Below are positions 45,545 to 56,712 of a stretch of 64,000 bases of DNA, in pieces (positions within the stretch are counted from its first letter, which is position 1; each line of letters begins with the position of its first letter). Source of the stretch: Capra hircus (Eukaryota > Chordata > Mammalia > Artiodactyla > Bovidae); NCBI RefSeq assembly GCF_001704415.2, contig NC_030820.1, positions 46,048,036 through 46,112,035 on the forward strand. Reading direction: 5' to 3'. Made by a program: the position numbers and the translations under genes. The notes below the pieces were generated by a model that saw nothing but the letters and a program-made list of their open reading frames with translations, was not told where the DNA came from and did no database searches.

Positions 45545-45709
45545 CGAATGGAGCTGCCGTGGTCCGGTGTAGACTGCAGCACAGTGAAGGAGCCCCGAGA
45601 AGAATGCTGCAGGCTGGCAACATCGGGGTGTGTGACATCCGAGACGCCGCGGTCAGAGAGCGGGCGGCCAGCACCGCAGGAAACCGGCCACTGTTTTACT
45701 TTCGTTTCG
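45542..45709 (+). CDS. DIP2C: Candidate in-frame cassette exon of DIP2C (56 codons)
   Basis: Not part of the DIP2C form I know, but it has every property of an alternative exon. The acceptor is an octo-T tract followed by caacttgttacag. The next three bases are again cag, giving a tandem NAGNAG acceptor that could trim one codon. The donor is TTCG|GTGAGC at 45710. The length is 168 bases, divisible by three. Read in phase 1 from the preceding exon, the frame is open throughout: it starts T-A-N-G-A-A, contains QAGNIGVCDIRDAAVRER and ends FYFRF-G before joining VDQAL. The phase-0 frame is also open and the third frame has a stop, so openness alone is weak evidence. Fifteen CpG dinucleotides in 168 bases is striking in a CpG-poor intron and suggests constraint or recent origin. 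I recognise no domain. Alternatives are a fossil exon or a conserved noncoding element. Confidence 0.5.
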
Positions 45710-48700
45710 GTGAGCGCACTTAACTGAGAGAGATCCCACGGCAGGGCACGTTTGCAGTGGACTGTCTGCCTGATGCCATTCTAAACAGAAGTGTAGGGCT
45801 CAGCCTTGGGGGAACCTAGGAGGTCATGTTTCTCAGCCCCGTCCTCCATTTCAGCTCATTCAACTTACCGAGGCTTCAGAGCTCCTCAGGCACAGAGCTT
45901 GTCACAGGCCCTGGGCCCTGATTATCCTGCTGATTCAGGGCCCAGGTCTGAGTGTTTTTTATTAAAATATAATACTCAGTTTTTGCAACCATACTTTCGC
46001 AGCTGGAGCACCACTTAAAAAACACTTAGGAAAGAAGAATCCATGACGGATCATACAGTTTTTTCCTAAAATTGTTGATCTTCACTGACCTTTGTCTCAT
46101 AGTCAGAGACTTGGGTGAGGATGAGCTCTAGTGTACCCTGGCCCTTGAGATCTGTTTCAGGAAGTGAGGTCCATCACTCCATTATATTCCTATCTCCAGA
46201 GGGTAGTCACAGAGTTTTGAAATTGAAAAATTGAACCGGTTCATCACAGAGTGATGATTCTATTCAGAGGTCAAAATTATTTAAGTGAACAATATTTTGA
46301 ATATAAGAAGCTCAGAAATATGAGTTCAGTGCACTTTTTAGTACAATAAGGAATAAGCATAAACTCAAATAAAAGACATTGAGAATCAGATAATAAGCTG
46401 TGTGCCACAGTTGATCCCCAGGATCTTAGGCGAGGACACACAGCCTGGTCTCCCCTCTGTGCCTCTGCTGTCCTCTCCAGGCCAGCTTGCTAACAGGCAT
46501 GAGGCATGTCCTTGTGGGCAAAAGTGGAGCATTGATGGGCAGGTGGCAGACTTGGGCCTTAGCTGCTAGGCCCCGTCACAGTTTCTGTTTGCCTCCCGCT
46601 CCTATGGACACATGAGGCTGAGAGCGCTGCTGGGGAATGCTGGTCTGTGGGCCTCCTGCTCTACCATCCCCAGCCGGGAAGGAGAAGGCAGGTTCACCGG
46701 GGATGCTGGGGTCAGGAAGCTGGATGCCCAGATAGTTGTGCAGTTCTTATGCTGATTTGTACGCTGAGAAGTTGCCCTGGGTGAACAGTCACTCTCTGTA
46801 CACAACTGCCTCTGGGGAGCAGTAAGGAGAGTGCGCGGCTCTGCATCAGAGGGTTCTTTCTTGACTAGGTTAGCCTTAGAAATGACACTTTTGGTGTAGG
46901 ATCTTCATGAGAAACATTTTGTTTTCCTTTTCAGTTACCCTTATCCTGCTTTACACTTTTCTAAAGGGAGTTTGTGTTTTGATGAACTTTACCTTTTTTC
47001 CTTTTTTTATGTTATTTTTATTTATCAGAGAAAAAGACTTCTCTAGAAAGTACTCTAAAGACATTTCAAAGATCTTTGGGATCTGTGGGATATTTCAAAG
47101 GTCCCAAATTTGGGGAATTTGTTTGGGACACATGATTGTGGATTAGGATGGCTTACGCAGCTTTGAGCAAGAGATGCACCCTGGGTCTAAGCTCCTGTGC
47201 GTTACCCCATCCCAGGGAAGAGTGCTGGGGAAGCAGGTTTTCCCTGGTTTTCTTCCCAGAAGTGAGTGACCGGGGAACCCAGTCAAAGGTATATTGACTT
47301 CAGGGAGCATGGTGTTGAGTGCTCACCTAAAACTAGATGAGGGAAAGGGTCCAGAGCTGGAAAGAAAAAACAATTACATGTTTAATCAAGTAATGGGTCA
47401 GAATATATTAAAAGTCATCATCAAAGAGAAAATATTGTTCAGGAGAAATTATTTGGTACTAATGCTCTTGGAGTTTTTCAGCTATGTATTCTTTTGTTAG
47501 TCTCTGAACCTGCTAAAATTTGTAAAATTAGAAGACAGAATCCACTCTCTACAACTCTGTTCAGGGATATCTAATAACATGGTGTCAGCGTCTATAAGTG
47601 AGCCTTCACTGCTTTCATGGCAAGGTCATGGTGACATGAAGTAGTACAATCCCATCATTACCGTGAAGAGTGAAATCTTCCTTAACCAGATGTAGTCCCT
47701 CTGTTGTCATGATGTGTGTATTGGCTGGGTATTACTTTCTCCATGATTGGCATCCAGTGTTTCTGAGCAGCGGGTGACTTAATGTGAATCCAGTCTTCTC
47801 CAGGCCCAGCTTGCCTTTCCTCCAGCAGCAGGTAGCTTGTGCTCTGTTAGAGGGACCTACTGTGACTGCATTGTTGTGAAAACCTTGGTGAGTTTGGCTG
47901 CAGGGATCAGAGGGCAGGTCTGTTTCCCTCTTGGTCTCTGAGATTCTGCCTTGGGGTCCACGTGGACAGCCTCCTCAGAGAGGAACCCCTCTAGGTTAGG
48001 GTGAGGGTGAGTTTATCGTCCGTCCTTGCTCCACTGGAGAAGGATGGCCCCACTGGGAGTGCAGACTTGTCTGCATCAGAAGGGCTTCACACACAGCTGC
48101 CTGGCCTCCCTCCAGCTCCCCAGCCTGCATCCCATGTCACACTGTCAGCACATGCTGTGTCCTCTGCCTGTACCTGCGCACCTCTTAAAGCTCAGTGTGA
48201 GTCACTTCAACAAGGACTCCTTCCCTGCTCCCTGGGGTTAGGACAGGCCATTGTGTTTCGTATGCTACAGGAAGTGCAGCTTCCCGGCACTGTGTGCCTG
48301 ATTGGTTCTGCTGCTTCGTGTTCACAACTGCGCTGCCCCGGTGTCAGATCTGTTTTCACACCTGCTGCGCTGCTCTGGTACCTGGTGCACCATTGGTCTG
48401 TTTTTATCCTGCTGGAGAGTCCTGTCCCCCGAGTGCAGCCTTACCTCCCTGGGCACAGCAGTGAACTGCCCCTCTGACCTGCTTTGTGGGACCCAGGGCT
48501 GATCCTGGGGGCCTTCCTGGGCCATGCCACCTGTTCATGATGGATGAGATGTAGCGTGCAAGGTTAAATAACAGGAGAAATATGAATAGTTAAATCGGGA
48601 TGGTGTGTGACTTAGCATGAATTCTTTCCAGACTGAGTTGCTCCAGGAAAGGAACTTTCATCACTAGAGGTAATGACTTGTATCCTAGGTAAGCTGTGGT

Positions 48701-49130
48701 CATGATCTTGATACACAACTTGGTGCCCTAAGTTGTCTAAAGCATATTCTTATTTTATCACACACAGCTGCTGACTGGACGGATGGATGGATGGTTTTCT
48801 TGTTCTTTTTGATGCCTTTGAACCAGTCAGGGTCCTCCCCCAGACACCAGTAGTTACTGAGGAACAACCGATCCTCCATGGAAGGGAGGGCAGGGGACAG
48901 TTGAGAGTGGAGTTATCCCCTGGACCAGGCTCATACGGATTTTTTATGGACAGTCTATAAGGAAAATGAAACTTGAAGCCACGGTCTTGAAGACATACTC
49001 TTGTTGCCTCCAAAGTTGCCTCACTGCTGAGTGAAGCCAAGTGCTAGGATGTGGGGATGAGGCACAAGCTCAGCACAGTGAGTAGGGGCTCTCATGAACC
49101 CTTATGGGTCCAGGTCGTCTACACTCTTCC
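45710..49130. other. Intronic sequence, mostly featureless
   Basis: 48180-48500 (gtgagtcacttcaacaaggactccttccctg) is weakly L2-like and explains a 158-codon open frame at 48001-48477. A GGAT run lies at 48778-48794. Nothing else was recognised. Confidence 0.45.
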
Positions 49131-49134
49131 AGTC

Positions 49135-49446
49135 ATGAAAGTGAAAGTCACTTAGTTGTGTCCAGCTCTCTGTGACCCCATGTACTATACAGTCCATGGA
49201 ATTCTCCAGGCCAGAATACTGGAGTGGGTAGCCTTTCCCTTCTCCAGGGGATCTTCCCAACCCAGGGATCGAACCCAGGTTGCCCACATTGCAAGAGAAT
49301 TCTCTACCAGCTGAGCCACAAGAGAAGCCCAAGAATACTGCAGTGGGTAGCTTATCCCTTCTCCAGTGGATCTTCCTGACCCAGGAATTGAACTGGGGTC
49401 TCCTGCATTGCAGGTGGATTCTTTACCAACTGAGCTATCAGGGAAG
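49135..49446 (-). mobile_element. Bov-tA dimer, antisense
   Basis: Read in reverse: a 3'-truncated Bov-tA unit (head through ccactgcagtattctt) is fused directly to a full unit starting gggcttctcttgtggctcagc and ending cacttagtgactttcac-like. The monomer join is at about 49330/49331. This is the known dimeric Bov-tA arrangement. Confidence 0.88.
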
Positions 49447-49751
49447 CACCTTTCAGGCATGAGTCCCTGTGCAAATTAAACATGAGTAGGAAAATGGTTA
49501 GCAAATTTATACTGATTTATGGCAGGGCTTTATGCTGGTGGAGGGTAAAGTAGACTCAATGGTGACAACAATGTAAAAATTAGGCCCGATGGTTGGGGAG
49601 ATGTTTCCGTGGTGATGGTGAAGCTTCTGTCTGTTTTGTGCTGTTCTGACTTGAGTCAGTATGAAATGAAAGGAGTAAATTTCTTGCCTGTACTACAGTT
49701 GTGCTGTTTATTTTCTGGCAAAGTCCTTGATTGCACTTGTTTTAGAAATAA

Positions 49752-49965
49752 ATTCCAGTATTCTTGGGCTTCGCTGGTGGCTCAGCTGGTAAAGTATCCG
49801 CCTGCAATGTGGGAGACCTGGGTTCAATCCCTGGGTTGGGAAGATCCCCTGGAGAAGGGAAAGGCTATCTACTCCAGTATTCTGGCCTGGAGAATTCCAT
49901 GGACTATATGTACAGTCCATGGGATCGTGAGTCAGACACAACTGAGCAACTTTCACTTCACTCTG
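49752..49965 (+). mobile_element. Bov-tA SINE (5'-truncated dimer), sense
   Basis: tccagtattcttgggcttcgctgg shows the same dimer join as the inverted copy at 49.1-49.4 kb, but only the last bases of the first unit remain. The second unit is complete, with gctcagctggtaaagtatcc head and cagacacaactgagcaact tail. Confidence 0.9.
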
Positions 49966-52907
49966 TTGTGGGAAGCAAAGTATAATTATGTGCTAGAAGA
50001 GAATGGGAGGATTCAAAACTTGCCAGTGTACAAATATGGAAAGATCCTTGGCAATTTTACCAACTATCTAGTGCATATTTTCACTTAAGTGAGAGCCCTT
50101 GGCGTGCCCAGTGAGGTCGCAGGACACTCAGATCCATGAACGCTGTAGGTGGGGAGTGGAGAGCCTTGAGTCACTATGAGGGTCCTGGGAGTAACAGTCA
50201 CTCTTTATTACCATGTCTGCACCCCAACACGTGTGGGAACCGAGGTTCAGAGGTTCAGTGATTTGTCTGCAGTTGAAATAAGACCAGAATTTGGAGCAAG
50301 ATCTTTGTTTTGTTTTACATGTCCTTCATGAAAAACTGTTGTAAACTGAGGTGTTATTTTAGTGTTTTTCTCTTACTATCTGAATTTAGAAATACTGACT
50401 TTTTCTAGAACATTTAATATTTTGAGCAACTATATGGTGTCTATAGTGCAGGTTTTCTGGCCTGTAGTGCACCGTTAGGGATGAATGGACCAGCCCCTGT
50501 ACGCCTTATTCTTAGGTTATTCTTAGGATTACTGTGATTTCTAGTGTCTGGTTTTCCATAGTGTTAATAAAAGGACTGCATTTGTTTAACAGTCTGGAAT
50601 TGGTGGATTGTTTAGGTGCCAGAACTGTGCTGTTAGGGTTTTCTTTGAGGAGCCTTTTTAAATTAAGTATAGTTGTTTTACATTATTAAGTTAGTTTCAG
50701 GGAACCTTTCTTAAACGTATGTTGAAAGTAACTGACATTCTAATTTTTTAAAAAAGCTTATTTCTCTGCTTTCTAACCCTTGAGCTCAAACAAAGTTTTC
50801 AGCTCTGCAGAGGAAAAAGCATGTGAGGAGTGATAAGCTGGTCAAGAACTTGGGAACAGCAACTGTTTCTCTGTGACAGGAACCTGGAGGCAGGAGTGGG
50901 AGGTGGATCATGAGGAGCATGAGGTGGAGAGAGGCTGGCAGTCAGGGCAGGAGCCTGGGCCTCGGCTCTGGGGTCCACAGGGTGCAGAGGCATGAACCAG
51001 GCACAGCCAGGTTGGATTGAAGAGAGACTGACGTTCATGGCTGCAGTGGCCCTGGGGGTGGAGAGGGTGCCTGGAGCAGCAGGTGGCATCTGACTGTGAA
51101 GGGTCAGGGCAGTGAACTTTTAACCTTGAGAATAAAGTGCAGGCTCCCTGCTGTTCAGTGCTGCACTCCAGATGCAGTGGGAAGAAAGGAGCCGTGAAGG
51201 ATGGGGGGTCTGAGAATGGGCTGGGGATGTGCCGCATGCATAAACGGAAATCCCAGGAGGGTGCACACTCCGAGGCGTGGACAGCTGTGGTTTACTCTCT
51301 CTGCTGTCCTTTTGTTGCCTCTTTTCCTCGCATGCATCTCTGCTCTCCCCCCTCTGATGAAGAGTTTTATTTAGAGTCCCATTGTGATTCTAGATGGAAC
51401 AAAACTCACTGAATTGTGTGTGAATTGACGTGTTGCAGCCCTCTGCATGAGGCTTAAATGTTTTACTTACTGGTTCAACAGTGCTTCCTGAGTTCCTTCC
51501 GTGAGCCAGGGGCAGCACTCAGCTACAGGCAGACAGCCAGACAGTTGTTGCCTTTTCTGGACTCTTAACGTGCCTGTTAAGAGTGCCTTAACATGTCCAA
51601 AGTGAGGATCCATGCACATACCTTCATCACACAACCTCAGCAGCTTTTAGCTGCTCTAAGTTTGTTACTGGGTAACAGTCTGAAATTGTGGCAGTTCCCA
51701 ACTCTCTTTATAAGACTACTGGTTGAACAGTAGTTTTGTGGTGAGATCACAAAAATACCTCTTCCAGATTCAGAGTTCCAGCTGGACTTGGTCTGTGTGA
51801 CAAATGACCACTGCATCTGGAGTGCAGCACTGAACAGCAGGGAGCCTCTGCTTCAGGGGCCTGGCCTCTGCCTGGCTTTGAGTGCACCAGGGAGGGGTGC
51901 CCATCACACATGGATGGGCACTGCTGGAGTGGCACAGACACAGTTCTGGGCCTTCGATTGCTCCCAGTGAAATGGCAGACGCCTGTCTCATACAACTATG
52001 TTAATAATTTAGTAAATATACAGTGCTTACACCAGTGCTGTAAAGCACTGGCTGTACCTGTCAGTGCTGCCTAAAGATGGGAAACTGAGGCCCAGGGTCA
52101 CAAACTGCCGGCAGCAGGTTGGGGCACCACCTTCAGAGCGTGGCGTTGTCCAGATGCCCTGTCCGCAGTTCATGTGGGACCTGAAGCAGGGGGTGCTTGA
52201 TCAGTATTTGTGGAAGAAGAGATCCAGTCTTGGTCTCTGTCATGTTTTTACCTGAGAAGAATTTTTTTTTTTAAATCCACCTTGCGTTGCATGTTTCTGG
52301 ACAGTTATCCCACCTTCCTTGGGATACCCTCCCTTCTATTGAGGACACACTGGCCATCTTGGGCTGTCCCGAGAGCTAGGTTTCAGGGATGCCTGAGTGT
52401 GAGACCCGAGCAGTGCTGAATACTGGGCTGTGACTATGTGTTTTACAGATTATTTGTGATTACTCTTGCTGGGAGGCAGCCCATCCCACCAGCAGCACGT
52501 GGTCAGCTCCTCTTACGATGGGTCGCAGGCAGGACCCCTTGGTTATTGCCCCAGGTTCTCCTGTGTACCAGGTCATTCTAATTTGGAGTTGCTTATTTGA
52601 CTAAAGTATGTTTAAGCTACCTCAAATTTCATTCACAGTGAGGTCAGGTAAAATCCAATATTTGAAGTATGCACACTTTTATTTTAATCTCTGTTAATGT
52701 CCTGAGGCTGGTGACTTATTGAAGCTATTCTTATTTTGTCTAATTTGTTCATTTTCTCTTTGAAACTTTTAAAACCCTGGGTTGTAAACTCTTATTTTTC
52801 TGCCTTTGAGAGTAAATATTCACACTGCTGTATGCGACCGTAGCTTTCTGAAGACAGAAGTGTGGGGTCCATAGCAGGTGAGCACTAAGTTACATGTCGT
52901 ATAGTTG
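49966..52907. other. Intronic sequence without clear features
   Basis: A 9-bp stem hairpin at 51561-51584 and MIR/L2-like words around 51480-51540 (gagttccttccgtgagccagg) were noted. No gene or RNA was identified. Confidence 0.45.
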
Positions 52908-52914
52908 AGCTGGT

Positions 52915-54088
52915 TTAGAAGAGGCAGAGGAACCAGAAATCAAATTGCCAACATCCATTGGATCATAGAAAAAGCAAGAGAATTTCAGAAAAACATCTAT
53001 TTCTGCTTCATTGACTACGATAAAGCTTTTGACTGTGTGGATCACAGCAAACTATGGAAAATTCTTCAACAGATGGGAATACCAGACCACCTTACCTGCC
53101 TTCTGAGAAATCTGTATGTAGGTCAGAAAGCAACAGTTAGAACTGGACATGGAATAACAGACTGGTTCCAAATTGGGAAAGGAGTATGTTAGGGCTGTAT
53201 GTTGTCACCCTGATTATTTAACTTATATGCAGAGTACACCATGTGAAATGTCAGGCTGGATAAAGTACAAACTGGAATCAAGATTGCTGGGAGAAATATC
53301 AGTAACCTCAGATATGCAGATGACAGCACCCTTATGGCAGAAAGTGAAGAGGAACTAAAAAGCCTCTTGATGAAAGTGAAAGAGGACAGTGAAAAGTTGG
53401 CTTAAAACTCAACATTCAGAAAACTAAGATCATGGCATCTGGTTCCATCATTTCATGGCAAATAGATGGGGAAGCACTGGAAGCAGTGAGAGACCTTATT
53501 TTCTTGGGCTCCAAAATCACTGCAGATGGTGATTGCGGCCATGAAATTAAAAGATGCTTGCTCCTTGAAAGAAAAGCTATGACCAATCTAGACAGCATAT
53601 TAAAAAGCAGAGACATTACTTTACCAACAAAGGTCCATCTAATCAAAGCTACGGTTTTTCCAGAAGTTCATGTATGGATGTGAGAGTTGGACCAGAAAGA
53701 AAGCTGATCGCCAAAGAATTGATGCTTTTGAACTGTGGTGTTGGAGAAAACTCTTGAGAGTCCCTTGGACTGCAAGGAGATCCACCAGTCAATCCTAAAG
53801 GAAATCAGTCCTGAATATTCATTGAAAGGACTGATGCTGAAGCTGAAGTTCCAATCCTTAGGACACCTAATGTGAAGAACTGACTCATTGGAAAAGATCC
53901 TGATGCTGGGAAAGATTGAAGGCAGGAGAAGAAGGGGACGACAGAGGATGAGATGGTTGGATAGCATCATGGACTTAATGGATACGAGTTTGGGCAAGCT
54001 CTGGGAATTGGTAATGGACAAGGAAGCCTGGTGTGCTGCAGTCCATAGGGTTGCAAAGAGTTGAACATGACTGAGTGACTGAACTGAT
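52915..54088 (+). mobile_element. BovB LINE fragment with recognisable RT, sense
   Basis: 5'-truncated BovB. The first open frame (52905-53192) encodes IANIHWIIEKAREFQKNIYF, then FIDYDKAFDCVDHSKLWKIL and DHLTCLLRNLY. A stop (tgttag) follows where the family has an RQGC-like motif. Beyond it the catalytic box LRYADDSTLMAESEEE survives at about 53308-53350, then KITADGDCGHEIKR, and the tail ends gagtgactgaactgat. Stops and frameshifts make it inactive. agctggt at 52908-52914 and 54089-54095 is a likely 7-bp target duplication. Confidence 0.93.
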
Positions 54089-54095
54089 AGCTGGT

Positions 54096-54275
54096 CTGCA
54101 GGTGCTGTGACTGCACTTCCCAGAGGAAGGATATGGCCACCAATGGACCTGGAAGGGTCAAGGTTGAAACTAATTCCAGGAAGCATATTTGAAAGGAGTT
54201 GATGGGTAACAGTACTGAGATTGGAAGCTAAATATGTGTGTGTGTGTCTGTGTGTCTGTGTGTGTGTCTGTGTGT

Positions 54276-54306
<31 letters not shown>

Positions 54307-54930
54307 GCACTGTTTAATTGTGGCAGCTTGACAGTGTCTGTTAGCTCTGCCTCTTCCCAGAGCTGCCCTGTGATATCAGTAAGTGGATAAAGTATGAATC
54401 TCTAGGACAGGAGATTGGAGAAATAATGACGTGTTTTTAGGCTCTATAAGGTTGATGATTAGAGGCACCTTACTTGGCCACAGCGAGGAAGGCAGCAGAT
54501 GAATGGACTGATGAAACCATGATGGTGGGCGTTGTGGGTAGGCATGGCTTCCAGGCAACAGGTGATCACTCCTTCTGCATTCCTGCAGAGAAGGTTGCTG
54601 TCTGGAGAAAGGGAACTAAGAGCCTCCAGAGTCAGGGACACTGGGTAGTACCGTTCCAGGGGCCCTAAATCAGAGCACAGTGCTGGAGAGGGAGAACAGC
54701 TCCACCCTGGTGATGAGCACCATGCTTAGTCACAGGCAAGAGACTGGACCTTTCTTCTTTGGGCAAATGGAATAGCCTGGGTAAAAGACCTGCTGGAAAT
54801 AGATCTGGTTATGCTGCAGAATGTAATGCTTGCTTGCAGCTCCTAATGTAAAAAAAGGTGTAAATGGTGACAGAGGAGAGAAGAAAAAAATAAACAGATT
54901 TACATAAAGATTATAGCATCAGATTCGCAT
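54096..54930. other. Intronic sequence with a TG microsatellite
   Basis: Only the TG tract is structured. Short open frames have no recognised homology. Confidence 0.5.
54234..54306 (+). repeat. (TG)n microsatellite with TC interruptions
   Basis: About 73 bases of TG units broken by regular TGTC steps, ending in an uninterrupted run. A likely polymorphic marker. Confidence 0.95.
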
Positions 54931-54932
54931 TT

Positions 54933-55366
54933 AATAATTTAACTTCTTGACAGTGATTAACACGAAAGGCAGTGATTATCCCTAACCCTAACCCTACTTG
55001 CAGGGCAGTAATAGAGACGCAGACACAGAGAACAGACTTGACGCAGAGTGGGAAGGAGGAGGTGGGTGGGACGAATCGAGAGAGGAGCACTGACATATAC
55101 ACACTACCGTATAAATAGACAGCCAGGGGGAGTTTGCTGGATGATGCAGGGAGCCCAACCCGGTGCTCTATGCCAGTCTAGAGGGCTGGTGGGATGGGGT
55201 GAGAGATGGGAGGGAGGTTCAAGAGGGATGGGACATATGTTTACCTATGGCTGATTCATGTTAATATATGACAGAAACCAACACAACATTGTAAAGCAAT
55301 TATCCTCCACTTAAAGATGAAATAATTTAACTTCTCGACAGTAATTGGCATGAGAGACAAGATTAT
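54933..55366 (+). mobile_element. L1 3' UTR tail flanked by a diverged ~47-bp direct repeat
   Basis: The core 54980-55320 is the ruminant L1-type 3' end: gggcagtaatagagacgcagac, gaggagcactgacatatacacactacc, ggctgattcatgttaata, cagaaaccaacacaacattgtaaagcaattatcctcc. It begins with a short (CCCTAA)n motif at 54980-54996. aataatttaacttcttgacag... (54933-54979) recurs as aataatttaacttctcgacag... (55321-55366). Confidence 0.75.
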
Positions 55367-56601
55367 ATATAATTTTCAAATAAATACACTTATACAAATA
55401 AATTTTTAAAATGTTTAATATATGAATAATGTTGCTTAGAATTCTAAGGTTCAATAATGTAAGCGCCAGGTAATTACTATTTTTCTATGAGACTTAATAG
55501 TACTCTTTGATTTCATAAATTATGTGCATCTGTTTGATTAAAAGTATAAAGTAATTCTTTCACAAAGTAATTTTTTCAAAGATCATTTGTAGTAATAACT
55601 TGAGAAAAACTTGGAGCTCTGAATGGTTCAGTGACAAGAACCGCTAATCAATGACAGTGACATTAACACACTTGCTAGATGAAGGCTCATGGAGCCCAGC
55701 ACAGAGCTCCAGTGCACAGTGTACTTTTGTGCCGTTCTAACATAGCAAATGTAACATGTGGAGTCCACAGACATTCTGTGGAGAAATGGGGTGCAGAAAT
55801 CACCAGCGTAAGAGGAGTATTAAACCTCAAGGATGAGTAGCTAGCTCTTGTGGAGCCCTCATGGTAAGCCAGAGACTAGACAATTTGGGGTTAAGATTGC
55901 TTTTTCTGATTCACTTTCTGTCAAGTATTACTGGCCTTTTTCTGAAGAAGCAGCAGTTAATCTTTAATGCTCAGCATTTCCTTATTCCGAACTGTGGTAA
56001 TTAAATCTCTCCTGTGGTACCTAGTAATTTTCTCTGGATTGTGCCTCTGGCTATGTTTCTGAATAGCTGACATGTTGGCCAGAGTTAGGTCAGCTTTTGG
56101 CCAGATACTGAATCATTTTTATCTGATGATTTTAACAGTTTTGGTAATTCTTCAAAGCTATATTGAAATGTGGCTTGTTCAGTTGTTTAACATCAGGTGG
56201 AGTAAGGTAGCAAGAGTTTGAAATTTTGAATGAAGAAAGATGAAAGTTTATGTTCAGTCCTGGCAACCTGGATTATAAAAAGACTCTGCAAGACTTATTT
56301 ACAGTTACTTTTAATTTAATGATAATTATAATTTTAAAAATTGTTGCTGTGGCTTACTCTGCATCACTTCATGTGCGCATAACAGGCATTTGTGACAGGA
56401 AGGAGCCTGGACTGGTGCTTCCTTTCCTGTTCCTCATCTGGGCTGTCCCAGCCTTCCATGCCCACTGCCCTGTGTGCTTTAGCTTGGCTGTGGGAAAACA
56501 GAGAGTCAGGGCTTTATTCTACCAGATAATTTGCTTGGCAAAGTTAGTTAACTCCAACTGCCAGTCAACCTCACCTTACTTTGCTGTTTTCCTTAACCCA
56601 G
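55367..56601. other. Intronic sequence before the second DIP2C exon
   Basis: AT-rich intron without a recognised repeat or gene. It ends in the pyrimidine-rich acceptor ttgctgttttccttaacccag. An open frame that runs into the exon from 56250 is fortuitous readthrough of the intron. Confidence 0.6.
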
Positions 56602-56712
56602 GGGTGGATCAAGCTTTGCCTCCAGAGCGCCGGGCTCCAGTTACTCCTTCCTCTGCCTCTCGCTATCACCGCCGAAGGTCCTCAGGGTCACGAGATGAGC
56701 GCTATCGGTCGG
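56602..56712 (+). CDS. DIP2C: DIP2C coding exon (basic, serine-rich linker)
   Basis: The next DIP2C coding exon, 111 bases. It completes the split arginine codon (a|gg) and reads VDQALPPERRAPVTPSSASR, then YHRRRSSGSRDERYRS, and ends with the first base of the aspartate codon that opens the following exon. This is the C-terminal side of the DMAP1-binding region. The RRRSSGSR segment is arginine- and serine-rich and contains an R-R-x-S basophilic kinase consensus, so regulation by phosphorylation is possible (inference). The acceptor is tgctgttttccttaacccag; the donor is TCGG|GTAAGC at 56713. Entry and exit are both phase 1 and the length is a multiple of three, so skipping keeps the frame. The exon is GC-rich against an AT-rich intron. 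The paralogues differ from this segment, which supports the DIP2C call. Confidence 0.95.

Larger units (their letters stand above)
44007..56601 (+). other. DIP2C: DIP2C intron between the two recognised exons
   Basis: A phase-1 intron of 12,595 bases from GTATGT to a pyrimidine-rich acceptor ending cccag. It holds a candidate cassette exon at 45542-45709, an inverted pair of Bov-tA SINEs at 49.1-50.0 kb, a BovB fragment at 52.9-54.1 kb, a TG microsatellite and an L1 tail. If the cassette exon is used, the intron is divided into pieces of 1,535 and 10,892 bases. Confidence 0.9.

Noticed and set aside
48001..48477. 158-codon open frame on + strand
   Set aside because: Cys/Leu/Pro-rich with L2-like nucleotide words; no splice signals in DIP2C phase that I trust.
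54980..54996. True interstitial telomere array
   Set aside because: Under three units, too short to call an array; reported only as telomere-like.
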